A DNA stretch of 24,184 nucleotides from Pirellulales bacterium (lineage in GTDB: Bacteria > Planctomycetota > Planctomycetia > Pirellulales > JAICIG01), in NCBI GenBank assembly GCA_025924495.1, contig JAICIG010000059.1:1-24184 (forward strand), given 5' to 3'. Position numbers and translations under genes: made by a program. Each line of letters opens with the position of its first letter. Positions within the stretch are counted from its first letter, which is position 1. This document shows positions 15,073 through 23,273 of this stretch, piece by piece. Below the pieces are notes generated by a model that was given only the letters and a program-made list of their open reading frames with translations, was not told the origin of the DNA and did no database searches.

Positions 15073-17433
15073 ATGAATGATCCCAGTAGAGCGACGTACC
15101 ACCTTGTCCGGCGGATTGTTTCGCACCTGATCATTGCAACCGTGGTACTTTCAGCGCTTCGCGAATTCGACGTCGCGGGAGCGGATAGTATCACGCGCAG
15201 CCTGCGGTTTCCCGCTGACCGCACCGTCGGAACTGCTTACTGGCGCACGCCCGACGGGAAGCCGTTTATCTACGCCATCAACAGCGACGGGTGGCGGCCG
15301 GTGGAAGAGACTCGCGGGGTAGTACACGTTCCCGCCGAGGCCGAAGTAAGGCTCGACATAGGCAAAGCTGCCGCGCGCGACTTGACTTGGCTGGATAAAT
15401 TCCGGCCTGATGATATCCAATTGATTGGCTTCCGCGGAACTGACGCGAGCAATGAGGGATTGCATCACATCGCGCGGCTGACGGGCTTGCGCGCGCTGGA
15501 GTTAGACGGCTGCCCCGTAGACGACGCCGGGTTGGAAGGTTTCGCCGCGCTAACCAACCTCGAAGAGATCGATCTCGGCGGGCTTAGGAAAGAAGGGCCT
15601 GGAGTGGGCGAGCGTGGAATGCGCGTGCTGGCGCGGCTGCCAAAGCTACGCCGGCTCGGTTTATGGCAAAGCAAGGTGACCGGTTCGGGCCTGGCCGAAC
15701 TCGTCAACTGCCGCTCGCTTACCCATCTCGAGCTTACGGGCACGAAAGTCGGCGATGCCGGCCTGGAGAAGCTTGCCGCGTGCCGCTCATTGACCTATCT
15801 GCGACTCGAAGACACCGACGTCAGCGACGCAGGGCTGACGCACCTGGCGAAATTGCCGCAGTTAGAAACGTTATGGCTAGGCGAAAACCCAGAGGTCACC
15901 GACGAAGGATTGAAGACCGTCGGCAAACTGGTGAATCTCACCTCGCTCGACCTAATGAATACAAAGATCACCCGCGCGGGACTCGTGCAACTCGCGGGAC
16001 TCAGGAAGCTCAAATCGCTGCTCTTGGACTGGACCGATATCGAGGAAGCCGACCTGGCTTATCTGGCGCCGCTCCAAAGCCTGGAAGAGCTCCGGCTCTA
16101 CTACATCAAAGGAAGAATCACCGATGCCGGCGCGGAGCATCTCGCGCGGCTGAAATCGCTACGAACGATAAGCGCCTCTACAGATATGACGGACAAGGGC
16201 GTCGCCCTGTTGGCCACGCTTCCGAATTTGGAGCAACTTCTGCTGGACGGCCAGGGAGTCACCGACGCGTGCGCGGGCGACATTGCGAAGATGAAGTCGC
16301 TCAAAAAGCTTTGGTTTCAGCATTGTGCGGTTTCCGACGCCTTGTTGCAGCAGATTGCCTCGTTGCCGAACCTCGCAGAGCTTTTGTTCCATGACACGCG
16401 GGTCACTGGCGATGGGTTCAGACGCCTGCGCGATGCGCCCAAATTTCGGAAACTGTGGATTCACTTCAGCGAGCAGAAGCTTGCCGATCAGCCTCGGCCG
16501 CACCTGCGCGAGATTGGGAAGCTGGCTCAAATCAAGGACCTGAGAATTGAAGGCGGCTCGCTCGCGAGCAGCGATCTAAATGACCTGGCGGATCTCGTCA
16601 ATCTTGAACAGCTCAATGTTGCGTCCATCGCTGTCGACGACGAGGGGGCTTCGGCGCTCGCGTCGCTGAAGCGTCTGAAGCGGCTAGAGATCGCTAGCGG
16701 CGTCTTTACCGATGTCGGCCTCGAGCGTTTGTCGCGGCTGCCGCGACTTGAATTTCTGGGAATAGAAGGCCGCTTTACCGACGATGGCCTCGGTTGCCTG
16801 GCACGGCTCGAGAAGTTGCAGCGATTATGGCTGGTGTCGGCCGACATCACCGACGGCGGATTGCGAGACCTTTCGCACAGACTGCCGAATTTGCAACATG
16901 CCGAGCGACGAACCGCGGCATATGCAGGCGAAGAGGTCGTCTACAGCGATAAAGACAAGATCCGCCGCGACGCCGAAGACCGCGCCATCATGGACGCGAT
17001 GGAAGACCAGCCGCCGCCGGCGCTTTGCGTAGCCGGCTGGTTGAATGCTGGCGCAAAAGGCGTCGATCTTGAGCCATTCCTTGGCAAGGTGGTGCTTGTC
17101 GACTTTTGGGGCACATGGTGCGGGCCTTGTCGCGCCTTCATGCCGACCTTGAAGGCCATGCACGAAAAATATGCCGGAAAAGGTCTGCAGATCGTCGGCA
17201 TCCACACCACGGACGATGCTGACACATTGCCGAAATACGTCGAGCAAGAGTCGATCGCCTGGCCGATGGCCGTAGACGTCGACAAAGCGACCGTTCAGGG
17301 GTGGAACGTGCCGCACTATCCCACGCTATTCTTGATCGATCGTACGGGCAAACTGCGCTTCGCCAGTCTGTATCATGGCGACCTGGAGCGGGCCATCGTG
17401 CAGCTTCTCGAGGAAGAGCCCCAGGCGCGCTGA
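15073..17433 (+). CDS. Secreted leucine-rich-repeat protein with C-terminal thioredoxin domain
   Basis: A 786-residue protein. I take ATG 15073 as the start because AAGAGG lies six bases upstream and the product then opens with a signal-like segment (LVRRIVSHLIIATVVLSAL, about residues 11-29). The frame is open back to 14995, but those residues look non-coding. From about residue 85 to 610 it is built of 23-25-residue leucine-rich repeats with the VTDxGLxxLAxL pattern (for example TDVSDAGLTHLAKLPQLETL). The C-terminal 130 residues form a TlpA-like thioredoxin domain: VLVDFWGTWCGPC with the CxxC at 683-686, and the cis-Pro in HYPTLFLID near 750. It is probably exported, with the LRR region binding a partner and the thioredoxin end acting on its disulfides. 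The last 60 bases are overlapped by a convergent minus-strand frame. Confidence 0.92.
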   Translation: MNDPSRATYHLVRRIVSHLIIATVVLSALREFDVAGADSITRSLRFPADRTVGTAYWRTPDGKPFIYAINSDGWRPVEETRGVVHVPAEAEVRLDIGKAAARDLTWLDKFRPDDIQLIGFRGTDASNEGLHHIARLTGLRALELDGCPVDDAGLEGFAALTNLEEIDLGGLRKEGPGVGERGMRVLARLPKLRRLGLWQSKVTGSGLAELVNCRSLTHLELTGTKVGDAGLEKLAACRSLTYLRLEDTDVSDAGLTHLAKLPQLETLWLGENPEVTDEGLKTVGKLVNLTSLDLMNTKITRAGLVQLAGLRKLKSLLLDWTDIEEADLAYLAPLQSLEELRLYYIKGRITDAGAEHLARLKSLRTISASTDMTDKGVALLATLPNLEQLLLDGQGVTDACAGDIAKMKSLKKLWFQHCAVSDALLQQIASLPNLAELLFHDTRVTGDGFRRLRDAPKFRKLWIHFSEQKLADQPRPHLREIGKLAQIKDLRIEGGSLASSDLNDLADLVNLEQLNVASIAVDDEGASALASLKRLKRLEIASGVFTDVGLERLSRLPRLEFLGIEGRFTDDGLGCLARLEKLQRLWLVSADITDGGLRDLSHRLPNLQHAERRTAAYAGEEVVYSDKDKIRRDAEDRAIMDAMEDQPPPALCVAGWLNAGAKGVDLEPFLGKVVLVDFWGTWCGPCRAFMPTLKAMHEKYAGKGLQIVGIHTTDDADTLPKYVEQESIAWPMAVDVDKATVQGWNVPHYPTLFLIDRTGKLRFASLYHGDLERAIVQLLEEEPQAR

Positions 17434-17666
17434 CAGCAAGATCGCGATCTTGGCGCGGTTGGTTGCGGCACTTTGAGCGCGTGTCGCCACGCCGACCGCC
17501 GGCGGAGGCTTTCTACCTCCTCGACGACGGAAAATCGCTCGTTTTCTACCAGCTTGGTCAAGCTGTGCTTGGCCAGCAAGGCTGCTAGTAGCCGTTCAGT
17601 TTTTAGCGCATCGCCGCGCGGAAGCGGTAATGGAAAGCCCGTGCTCGCGGCATCGTTAAGCGACAC
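17373..17666 (-). CDS. Possible small protein at the end of the minus-strand operon
   Basis: A frame of 97 residues from GTG 17666, 28 bases past the stop of the aminotransferase-like gene. The first 65 residues look like real protein: SLNDAASTGFPLPLPRGDAL followed by KTERLLAALLAKHSL and LVENERFSVVEEVESLRRR. Residues after about 70 (PTAPRSRSCCQRAW...) look like chance reading through the antisense end of the LRR-thioredoxin gene, which it overlaps by 61 bases. The Shine-Dalgarno is weak. In-frame codons upstream (DDNRWLVRGIE) also look coding, so the true start may be a rare codon near 17695. If real, it closes the operon. No family recognised. Confidence 0.45.
   Translation of the reverse strand: MSLNDAASTGFPLPLPRGDALKTERLLAALLAKHSLTKLVENERFSVVEEVESLRRRSAWRHALKVPQPTAPRSRSCCQRAWGSSSRSCTMARSRSP
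17437..17452. repeat. Perfect 16-bp palindrome after the LRR-thioredoxin stop
   Basis: CAAGATCGCGATCTTG starts three bases after the TGA of the LRR-thioredoxin gene. As RNA it can fold into a six-base-pair stem with a CGCG loop on either strand. No T-run follows, so intrinsic termination is doubtful. It lies inside the overlapping minus-strand frame. Confidence 0.4.
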
Positions 17667-17694
17667 TTCGATGCCCCGGACAAGCCAACGATTA

Positions 17695-18720
17695 TCATCC
17701 GTTACCGCTTAGCGGCGGTCGAAAGCAGAGCCGAACAAGGCCATCGCGCGCGAGTGGTTGCAACGCCGCTGGCGTTTCGCCCAGCAGCCCGAACGCCTTG
17801 ACGTAGTAGCTGCCGGTCGATACTGCGGGCAATCTGTGAGCTGTCAGCCAGTCGGCGACCCAACCCCGACGCACTTCGTCGTCGGCTTGCAAATCGCTGA
17901 GATTCAAACGCAAGAACGTGCGCGCCGCCAAGGCATTGAAGAAGTAAGTAAACCACGACCATGGTTCGCGAAACTGACGTGCAAAAGGATGGTCGCGATG
18001 AACCAAGAAGGCGCCCAGTTGGGAGGCGGTCATCCCGAAACCTCGGCTGAAGCTGATCGACAGCACCGACTTGTCGAGTATCGGCCGCAAGCAACGAGCG
18101 GAGGCGGCACGTTCTGCGCGGGGCAACGTCGGATACAGATTGAGGTTCAGCAAGCAAGTGGCAGCGCTGTCGAGGAAATCGAGCATCTCCGACGTCAGGT
18201 GCCCGTTGCGCACCGACGGCACGCAGAGGCAAGCGAGTCGCCCCGCGGCGTCGCGCTCCCAGACGATACGATCACGGTGCGTCGAACCGACGCAAAACCC
18301 GAACCAGTCGCCCGGAAACAATACGACTTGCTCGCGCGCCGCCACCGCCTCGATGAGGTGAGCCATCAAATCGACATCGCTGCCGCCGGCAAACGCCACA
18401 AAATCATCGAGGTCCGCGGCCGACCATTCGCCGCCGCTCAGTGCGTTCAAGCGCAGCTTCAATTGGGGCACGAACTCGTCGTGAAACCACGCCAGGCCGG
18501 TCGTATAGTGCTCGGTGAGTTCTTGCGCGGTTATTTCGCTCGCGGCCGCGGCATATGCCGACGCCACCGATGCATAGCCGACCGGCAACAGCGGCCGGTA
18601 GTTTTCGACCGACTCCCCGTTTAATGCCTCGATCAGTTGTTCAGCTGAAACAACTGGCTCGACTGATCTTCCAGCGAGGCATAGACCGTCCCGTCGGAGA
18701 GCAGATTGACCGATCGACAT
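17695..18720 (-). CDS. Aminotransferase-fold protein, PLP lysine position occupied by Arg
   Basis: A 341-residue protein with the layout of a fold-type I PLP enzyme. AGGSDVDLMAHLIEAVA at about 111-127 resembles the G-x-x-E/D-x-hydrophobic segment before the large domain, and PGDWFGF at about 136-142 the region that stacks on PLP. SISFSRGFGMTASQLGAFLV at about 221-240 aligns with the class I/II motif S-x-S-K-x-x-G. The position of the Schiff-base lysine is Arg226, and the nearest Lys is K217. A working PLP enzyme would need a lysine, so this may be a non-catalytic relative or use another residue. I chose ATG 18720: GGAG lies eight bases before it, although this overlaps the radical SAM gene by 88 bases. 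A start near 18636 at that gene's stop would need a rare CTG. Role within the operon unknown. Confidence 0.65.
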   Translation of the reverse strand: MSIGQSALRRDGLCLAGRSVEPVVSAEQLIEALNGESVENYRPLLPVGYASVASAYAAAASEITAQELTEHYTTGLAWFHDEFVPQLKLRLNALSGGEWSAADLDDFVAFAGGSDVDLMAHLIEAVAAREQVVLFPGDWFGFCVGSTHRDRIVWERDAAGRLACLCVPSVRNGHLTSEMLDFLDSAATCLLNLNLYPTLPRAERAASARCLRPILDKSVLSISFSRGFGMTASQLGAFLVHRDHPFARQFREPWSWFTYFFNALAARTFLRLNLSDLQADDEVRRGWVADWLTAHRLPAVSTGSYYVKAFGLLGETPAALQPLARDGLVRLCFRPPLSGNG

Positions 18721-19565
18721 AGTTGATGCTCCAATTCCCAAGCCGGAGTCGGCTCGTGGTAGTGACAGACTTGGAAATCGCCGATGCGCCGAATGGCGGG
18801 CCCCCAAGGAAGCTGGCCGACGATTTCGCCATTTCCGGCAAAGGGATCGAAAGACACGCGATGCTCGGCCGCCCAGCGATCTTCCCTGGAATTCGTAAAC
18901 ACCGACCTCTCGTAAGCCACGTAGGTGTGCTTGAACGTGAATTGCCGCACGCCGTGGCGCGACAGCCGATCGATGTATTGCCACGCGAGCCGCTCGCTAT
19001 CGATGTACCCTTGTGCCATCACGCACGTAGCTCGCACCGTCAAGCCTTCGGCCGCGTGGAAAAAGTCAGCGAGCGTCGGAGCGGCCTCGCCCATCAGCCG
19101 GCGATTAAGCCGTTCGTCAAAGTGATGCCGCGAGAAGCAAAGGTATGACAGTCCTGCTTCGGCCAGCCTTTGGGCCAGGCGGCGCGTCAAAAGACTGCCG
19201 TTCGTGAAGCAGACAACCTCCTCGAAGACCGGCTTGGCGCGACGAATGATCTCAAGCACGGCGTCCGCTCTCAACAGCGGTTCACCGCCTCCTGTAACGA
19301 CCAGTCGCGATGCGCCTCGAAGCTTGGCGAAGTCGAAGTAACGGTCAAGATCGACCTTGGCCCAGTCGATTGTATCGCGAGGCAGCGAGCTGAGCGACGA
19401 CTTGGAAAAGCAGAACGAGCACCGGCAGTTACAGGCCATCCGCACCGGCAATACGCTGCACGTCAGGTAACGGCAATTTTGCCAGGTGGCCAACCGAGAA
19501 TCGAGACTCGCCGCTTCGCGGTTGATCACGGGCAGCGCAGAGGGCGCTGCGGCCGGCGTACTCAT
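18633..19565 (-). CDS. Radical SAM enzyme
   Basis: A 310-residue radical SAM protein. C45, C49 and C52 (ACNCRCSFCF) form the CxxxCxxC motif that binds the 4Fe-4S cluster, and TGGGEPLL at 91-98 is the GGEP motif that contacts SAM. An extra Cys (C47) lies inside the cluster motif, with two more in CRYLTC just before it. The C-terminus has QLCRSVNLLSDGTVYASLED, which resembles the start of a SPASM/Twitch cluster domain, but the second Cys expected after the DGxV segment is missing. The auxiliary cluster is therefore doubtful. The start ATG overlaps the ligase stop as ATGA, with GGAG eight bases upstream. The substrate is unknown; peptide or amino-acid modification is suggested by the architecture only. 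Confidence 0.9.
   Translation of the reverse strand: MSTPAAAPSALPVINREAASLDSRLATWQNCRYLTCSVLPVRMACNCRCSFCFSKSSLSSLPRDTIDWAKVDLDRYFDFAKLRGASRLVVTGGGEPLLRADAVLEIIRRAKPVFEEVVCFTNGSLLTRRLAQRLAEAGLSYLCFSRHHFDERLNRRLMGEAAPTLADFFHAAEGLTVRATCVMAQGYIDSERLAWQYIDRLSRHGVRQFTFKHTYVAYERSVFTNSREDRWAAEHRVSFDPFAGNGEIVGQLPWGPAIRRIGDFQVCHYHEPTPAWELEHQLCRSVNLLSDGTVYASLEDQSSQLFQLNN
18729..18732 (-). promoter_or_regulatory. Shine-Dalgarno deciding the start of the aminotransferase-like gene
   Basis: GGAG on the minus strand, eight bases before ATG 18720 and inside the end of the radical SAM gene. No comparable site precedes the alternative starts downstream (CTG 18636, TTG 18588, GTG 18567). Confidence 0.5.
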
Positions 19566-20923
19566 GGCCGTTGCTCCAGATCGCAAACATATTGAATCGA
19601 CTTTCCGCGCCAGGCGACGTCCCAGGAAAGCTGCTCGACGCGAATTGGGGTGGGACCGAAAAGCTCCTTCAAAGCACTTCGCAGTTCGCCCTCCAAAGCC
19701 GGATTGCAGCGCGTGCGAAAGGTCAAATCTCCGTGGGCGTTCTGATGCAGCGAGAAAAATGGCAGCGGAATCTGGAACAAGGCCACCGTGACGCTAATGC
19801 TGGGAACCGGCACGCCGCCCGCCGAGCGGAAAACGACCGGTCGCCGCCGCTCGATGCCGACGAGCCGGGGCATCTCGTGACGGAACGACAGCGCCGCAAA
19901 ATCGCCGGTCCGGTATCGCAGTAGCGGCAGAAACGGGTTCACTCCTCCGGTCACCACGATTTCGCCGCGTTCGCCGGGCGCGACAGGCCTGCCGACTTCG
20001 TCCAGAATCTCGACGAATAAATTATGCGACAGAAGCTCATGCTCGTCGGCGTCGAAGTTAGCGCGAGCAAACGCGATCGGTCCGGTTTCGTTCATCGAAT
20101 AAATGTCGATTACCGGGCAGCCAAAATGCCGCCGCAGCCGATCGCGCAAGGCAGGCAATAGCAACGTCGCCGACGACAAAATCGCCTTGGGCCGCGCTCG
20201 CAGCGGCAGCTCGGCAAGTTGCTCGAGCGCGAACGGATCGCCCGTGACCAGCTCCGGCGAGCATTCGTCTAGGAATTGTTCGCGGTCGACCTCACGGGCC
20301 CAATCCGCCGGATTGAGATTGATCTTTGCATACCCCGCGCCGTCGAGATACGAGCTGATCGACGCGAACGTGTAGGTGCGGATTTGGGCGGCGACCTGAA
20401 CGATCGACACGCGGTCGCCTCCGGCTAGCGACGCGCCATGGACTGCAAGGGCCGATTCGAAGAGAGGCAAGTAGCGAGCCGGCGCCACCGGATGCGATGG
20501 AATATACACCAGGTTTCCGGTGGTTCCCGACGTTTTATAAACCATCAAATCCGACAAGTCGGCCGAGTCAGGCACGAACTCCCACGGTTCGCGGCGCAGA
20601 TCATCGCGGTTGCAGGTTGGAAGCGGCCCTCGATCCAGTCGCTTCCGATAGAACGGCACGTCGCGGCGGCAGCGATCGACAAAGTCTGCTACCCATGCCG
20701 GCCTCTCCCCATGTTTCCAACCACGTCGTTCGGTCCGCTGCCGCGCGGCGAATGCCTGCACGTCGGCCAGTCCTTCGGACGTCAATCGTTCGCCGCATTG
20801 GTACGTCCACCGTGGAGCATGCGGATGCTGCTGCAAGTGGCGCAGAAGCGATCGACTGCGGTCGGTGAGCAGCGGAAATCGTTCAGCTTCGGTAAGCGGT
20901 GCGTCGGACATGGCGGACGTCAT
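19562..20923 (-). CDS. PaaK-like adenylate-forming ligase
   Basis: A 453-residue ANL-superfamily enzyme in the phenylacetate-CoA ligase (PaaK) style. YKTSGTTGN at 129-137 is the phosphate-binding loop. DIYSMNETGPIA at 273-284 is the A5 motif that contacts adenine and the substrate. LLRYRTGDFA at 334-343 is the A7 motif with the ribose-binding Asp, and GIERRRPVVFR at 356-366 is the hinge before a small C-terminal domain. Such enzymes activate a carboxylate with ATP to an acyl-adenylate and pass it to CoA or another nucleophile. There is no fused carrier protein and none nearby. The ATG overlaps the upstream stop as ATGA, and the stop overlaps the radical SAM start the same way. The substrate cannot be predicted from sequence. 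Confidence 0.88.
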   Translation of the reverse strand: MTSAMSDAPLTEAERFPLLTDRSRSLLRHLQQHPHAPRWTYQCGERLTSEGLADVQAFAARQRTERRGWKHGERPAWVADFVDRCRRDVPFYRKRLDRGPLPTCNRDDLRREPWEFVPDSADLSDLMVYKTSGTTGNLVYIPSHPVAPARYLPLFESALAVHGASLAGGDRVSIVQVAAQIRTYTFASISSYLDGAGYAKINLNPADWAREVDREQFLDECSPELVTGDPFALEQLAELPLRARPKAILSSATLLLPALRDRLRRHFGCPVIDIYSMNETGPIAFARANFDADEHELLSHNLFVEILDEVGRPVAPGERGEIVVTGGVNPFLPLLRYRTGDFAALSFRHEMPRLVGIERRRPVVFRSAGGVPVPSISVTVALFQIPLPFFSLHQNAHGDLTFRTRCNPALEGELRSALKELFGPTPIRVEQLSWDVAWRGKSIQYVCDLEQRP

Positions 20924-21483
20924 TCGGGCGAGTATCGGGCGGCGGCCTCTTCGGCGCGCTTGCGAGCCATGGCTTCGCGGACTTGCCGGGCCCGGGCTTC
21001 CGCCGAGCGCGTTTCGCGGATCACGCGGTTGCGTTCAAGGCTGTCGAGCGTGGTCAAGCGGTCGGCGGCCTGCGCGTCGGATTCGCCGGCCGGCTTGAAT
21101 CCTAACTCCTTCAGGCACAGTCGGACGAGTTCTTCGCGCCGGTCGGCGTCGTTCACGAAAGCCTCTGCGCGAATCAGGTTCGCCAGCCGCCGCAGGCTGT
21201 CCGATTGCAAAAACTGTATGGTCGCATCCGCCAGCTCGGCCCGGGCCAGAAACCATTCGTCGTGCATTAGCCAGAGCACGACCGACATCAGCGATTGGAC
21301 GGCGGCAGTGGCTCCGGCGAGCGAGAGGCGCTGCTGCACCGCGGAGATCGGCAGCCCCAGCGCTCGAAAGTGATCGCACGCCAAGGCCGTCACGTCGATA
21401 TTCTCCGGCGGCAGCAGGAATTCCTCGGGACATTCCGCCAGTCGGTGCAACAACGGATCGAGCTCAGGGCCTGGATGCAACAC
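20920..21483 (-). CDS. Helical protein of unknown function
   Basis: A 187-residue, mostly helical protein that I do not recognise. It opens VLHPGPELDPLLHRLAECP and has a hydrophobic middle (ATAAVQSLMSVVLWLMHDEW). The highly charged C-terminus (NRVIRETRSAEARARQ, then AMARKRAEEAAARYSPE) looks like a coiled coil or long exposed helix. I chose GTG 21483 as the start because it is one base after the stop of the vWA gene and has GGAG nine bases upstream; the frame stays open to 21900 only as a shadow of that gene. It ends in an ATGA overlap with the ligase gene, so translation of the three is probably coupled. It may be an adaptor between the vWA and enzyme parts, which is inference from position. 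Confidence 0.72.
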   Translation of the reverse strand: MLHPGPELDPLLHRLAECPEEFLLPPENIDVTALACDHFRALGLPISAVQQRLSLAGATAAVQSLMSVVLWLMHDEWFLARAELADATIQFLQSDSLRRLANLIRAEAFVNDADRREELVRLCLKELGFKPAGESDAQAADRLTTLDSLERNRVIRETRSAEARARQVREAMARKRAEEAAARYSPE

Positions 21484-21484
21484 G

Positions 21485-23272
21485 TCAACGAACTCCAAAC
21501 CGGCCCTGGGCGAACCGCCGGGCAAATTCGACCAGCTCTTCCATCGAGGCGACGATAGCCACATTCCAGCCGATTTTCTCCATCCGGTCGAGATACCCGC
21601 TCGTATTTTGCGGCCAGCTTGGGCTGCGGACGCGTTCGGGCAGCTCAAGCACAAACGTTCCCCCGCCCCTGGCCTGGCGCAATGCCTGTTCGGCGACTTG
21701 CCAGCCCGACGCGCCGTTTGACGTGGAGTCCAACATCGAAAACATGTCGTTGTCACTGACGACGAGCAGATGCACCGGACGCTTGGCGCCTCGGTTCGAC
21801 CCCGTCCCATTCGCAGGAAATGATTCCGCCAGTCGATGAATGCCGAAACACGTGCCGGCGCCAAGATAATTGGTGAGCGTTTTGAGCACGGTCGATGCAT
21901 CGTGCTCGAAGCTAGGCGTCGAGATCGTTTGGCCCGGTTCTCCCGAAAGCACGACCTTCACTCGCGAGCCGACCCTGAGGGCCGACAAGGCGATGATTGC
22001 GCCGGCCAAGACAGGATACGAAAGCTGATAGGCCGGGTCGCCCATGGAGCCGGAACAATCTACGCCCAAATACAAATCGACAGGCGTCGTCTCTGGTTCC
22101 ACGCCAGGACTCGTTCCGTACTGCCGCTCGCGAGTCGTCACGCCGGGGACAACGTGCGGACTCGCGAGCAGCGTGCCGAGCCAATCGACCTGCTCGATCG
22201 ATTCCCCAAGATCCCAAACTGCGAGCCCTTCAGGGAGCGGTTCGGTTGCCAGCGGCATCTTGCGCACGGGGAAGGGAATTAAATGCCTGACGGCCCGTTC
22301 GCGATAATAGCGAGCCGTGAGTTCGGCCGGATCGAGGTCGACGCCCGCCGCTTGCAAGACCTCAGCGTATTCCATCGGCTGCCGGTAGGTCTTGGCGGTT
22401 TTCACTCCTGTCTTCTTCGCGGCGCCTGTTTCTGACCCTGTGCCCGGCGGCGGCTCCGCTTGCTCGACGCCGGACAGAGCGGGATCGGCGGCTGGATGGA
22501 TTGCGCCGGTCAATTCTCCCGCGTCAATCTCCGTGAGACCATCAGGAACGGCGCCGCTGCCGGCGCCGACAGTGTCGCTCCAGATCGCCATTAGTTTCTG
22601 GGTCCGCGCGGCTTCGTCTTCGAGCAGGTAGGGCAGGCAGAGCGCCGCGAACCGGCCGGCGCCGTCGAGCCAGTCTTTTGCATAGCTGCGGATAAGCCGG
22701 GCGCCAAGCTGTGCGTCTTGATTCAAGCGGCTGTCGATCTCGCCGTGAGAGAGGCGCCCCCGCTCGAGCTTCCAGAGCAATTCGTAAATCCGCATGTACA
22801 AGGTCCACAGCCGGTCCCGGCAGTCCGAACCAATCGCCAGATAGACGCCCGACATGTCGAGCCCAGCCGACCGTTGCAGCCGGTCGTTAATGAGCAGGTC
22901 GGAATAAAGGTTCGCGACGAAAGGCGCTAGGTGCTCCTTGGTCGGCAGGCCCACTCGCATCCGGGCAAGCATGCGCGCGTTATCAGCGAGATCGGCAGGG
23001 CAATAGACGTGGTGGCCGATTTCGTGGGCGAGAATCTCCTTGGCGAACTTCTGCAGTCCCGCTTCCGTGACGAGCCGCAGGCTGATGACGACCGTATGAT
23101 CGACCAGGCGGATCATGGCGAAGCTGCCGGAAAGTTGCGCGGCCTTTTCTTCCACTGCGTTAAAGCACCATGTCGGCTCGTGTAACTGCACGAACCGGCT
23201 CCATACTTCCAGCGCCGCCGGCCATTGAGCCGACCAATCGTTCACCAGCGCGTCCGCAGCGTCGGCGGGCAT
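21485..23272 (-). CDS. Metallopeptidase-like and von Willebrand factor A domain protein
   Basis: A 595-residue two-part protein. The N-terminal half contains EILAHEIGHHVYCP with HEIGHH at 83-88, a zincin HExxH motif, and a helical region after it (NLYSDLLINDRL) where a third ligand may lie. After a Gly/Pro/Ala-rich linker (about 235-295), the C-terminal vWA domain has VDLYLGVDCSGSMG with the MIDAS DxSxS at 405-409, a Thr in GAGTCFG near 474, and an Asp in VVSDNDMF near 507. All metal-site residues seem present. It resembles the metallopeptidase plus vWA-like (DUF2201/COG3864) pairing that often works with MoxR AAA+ ATPases. The start is ATG 23272 with AAGGA nine bases upstream, one base after the previous stop. 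No signal peptide, so probably cytoplasmic. Confidence 0.88.
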   Translation of the reverse strand: MPADAADALVNDWSAQWPAALEVWSRFVQLHEPTWCFNAVEEKAAQLSGSFAMIRLVDHTVVISLRLVTEAGLQKFAKEILAHEIGHHVYCPADLADNARMLARMRVGLPTKEHLAPFVANLYSDLLINDRLQRSAGLDMSGVYLAIGSDCRDRLWTLYMRIYELLWKLERGRLSHGEIDSRLNQDAQLGARLIRSYAKDWLDGAGRFAALCLPYLLEDEAARTQKLMAIWSDTVGAGSGAVPDGLTEIDAGELTGAIHPAADPALSGVEQAEPPPGTGSETGAAKKTGVKTAKTYRQPMEYAEVLQAAGVDLDPAELTARYYRERAVRHLIPFPVRKMPLATEPLPEGLAVWDLGESIEQVDWLGTLLASPHVVPGVTTRERQYGTSPGVEPETTPVDLYLGVDCSGSMGDPAYQLSYPVLAGAIIALSALRVGSRVKVVLSGEPGQTISTPSFEHDASTVLKTLTNYLGAGTCFGIHRLAESFPANGTGSNRGAKRPVHLLVVSDNDMFSMLDSTSNGASGWQVAEQALRQARGGGTFVLELPERVRSPSWPQNTSGYLDRMEKIGWNVAIVASMEELVEFARRFAQGRFGVR

Positions 23273-23273
23273 C

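Noticed and set aside
17758..18624. Plus-strand frame of about 288 residues
   Set aside because: Antisense to the aminotransferase-like gene, basic and low in hydrophobic segments, with no family match.
20438..21373. Plus-strand frame of about 311 residues rich in Arg and Ser
   Set aside because: Antisense to the ligase and helical-protein genes; the composition is that of a shadow frame.
21484..21900. Long N-terminal extension of the helical protein
   Set aside because: It is the shadow of the vWA gene; GTG 21483 with GGAG upstream and one-base spacing is a better start.
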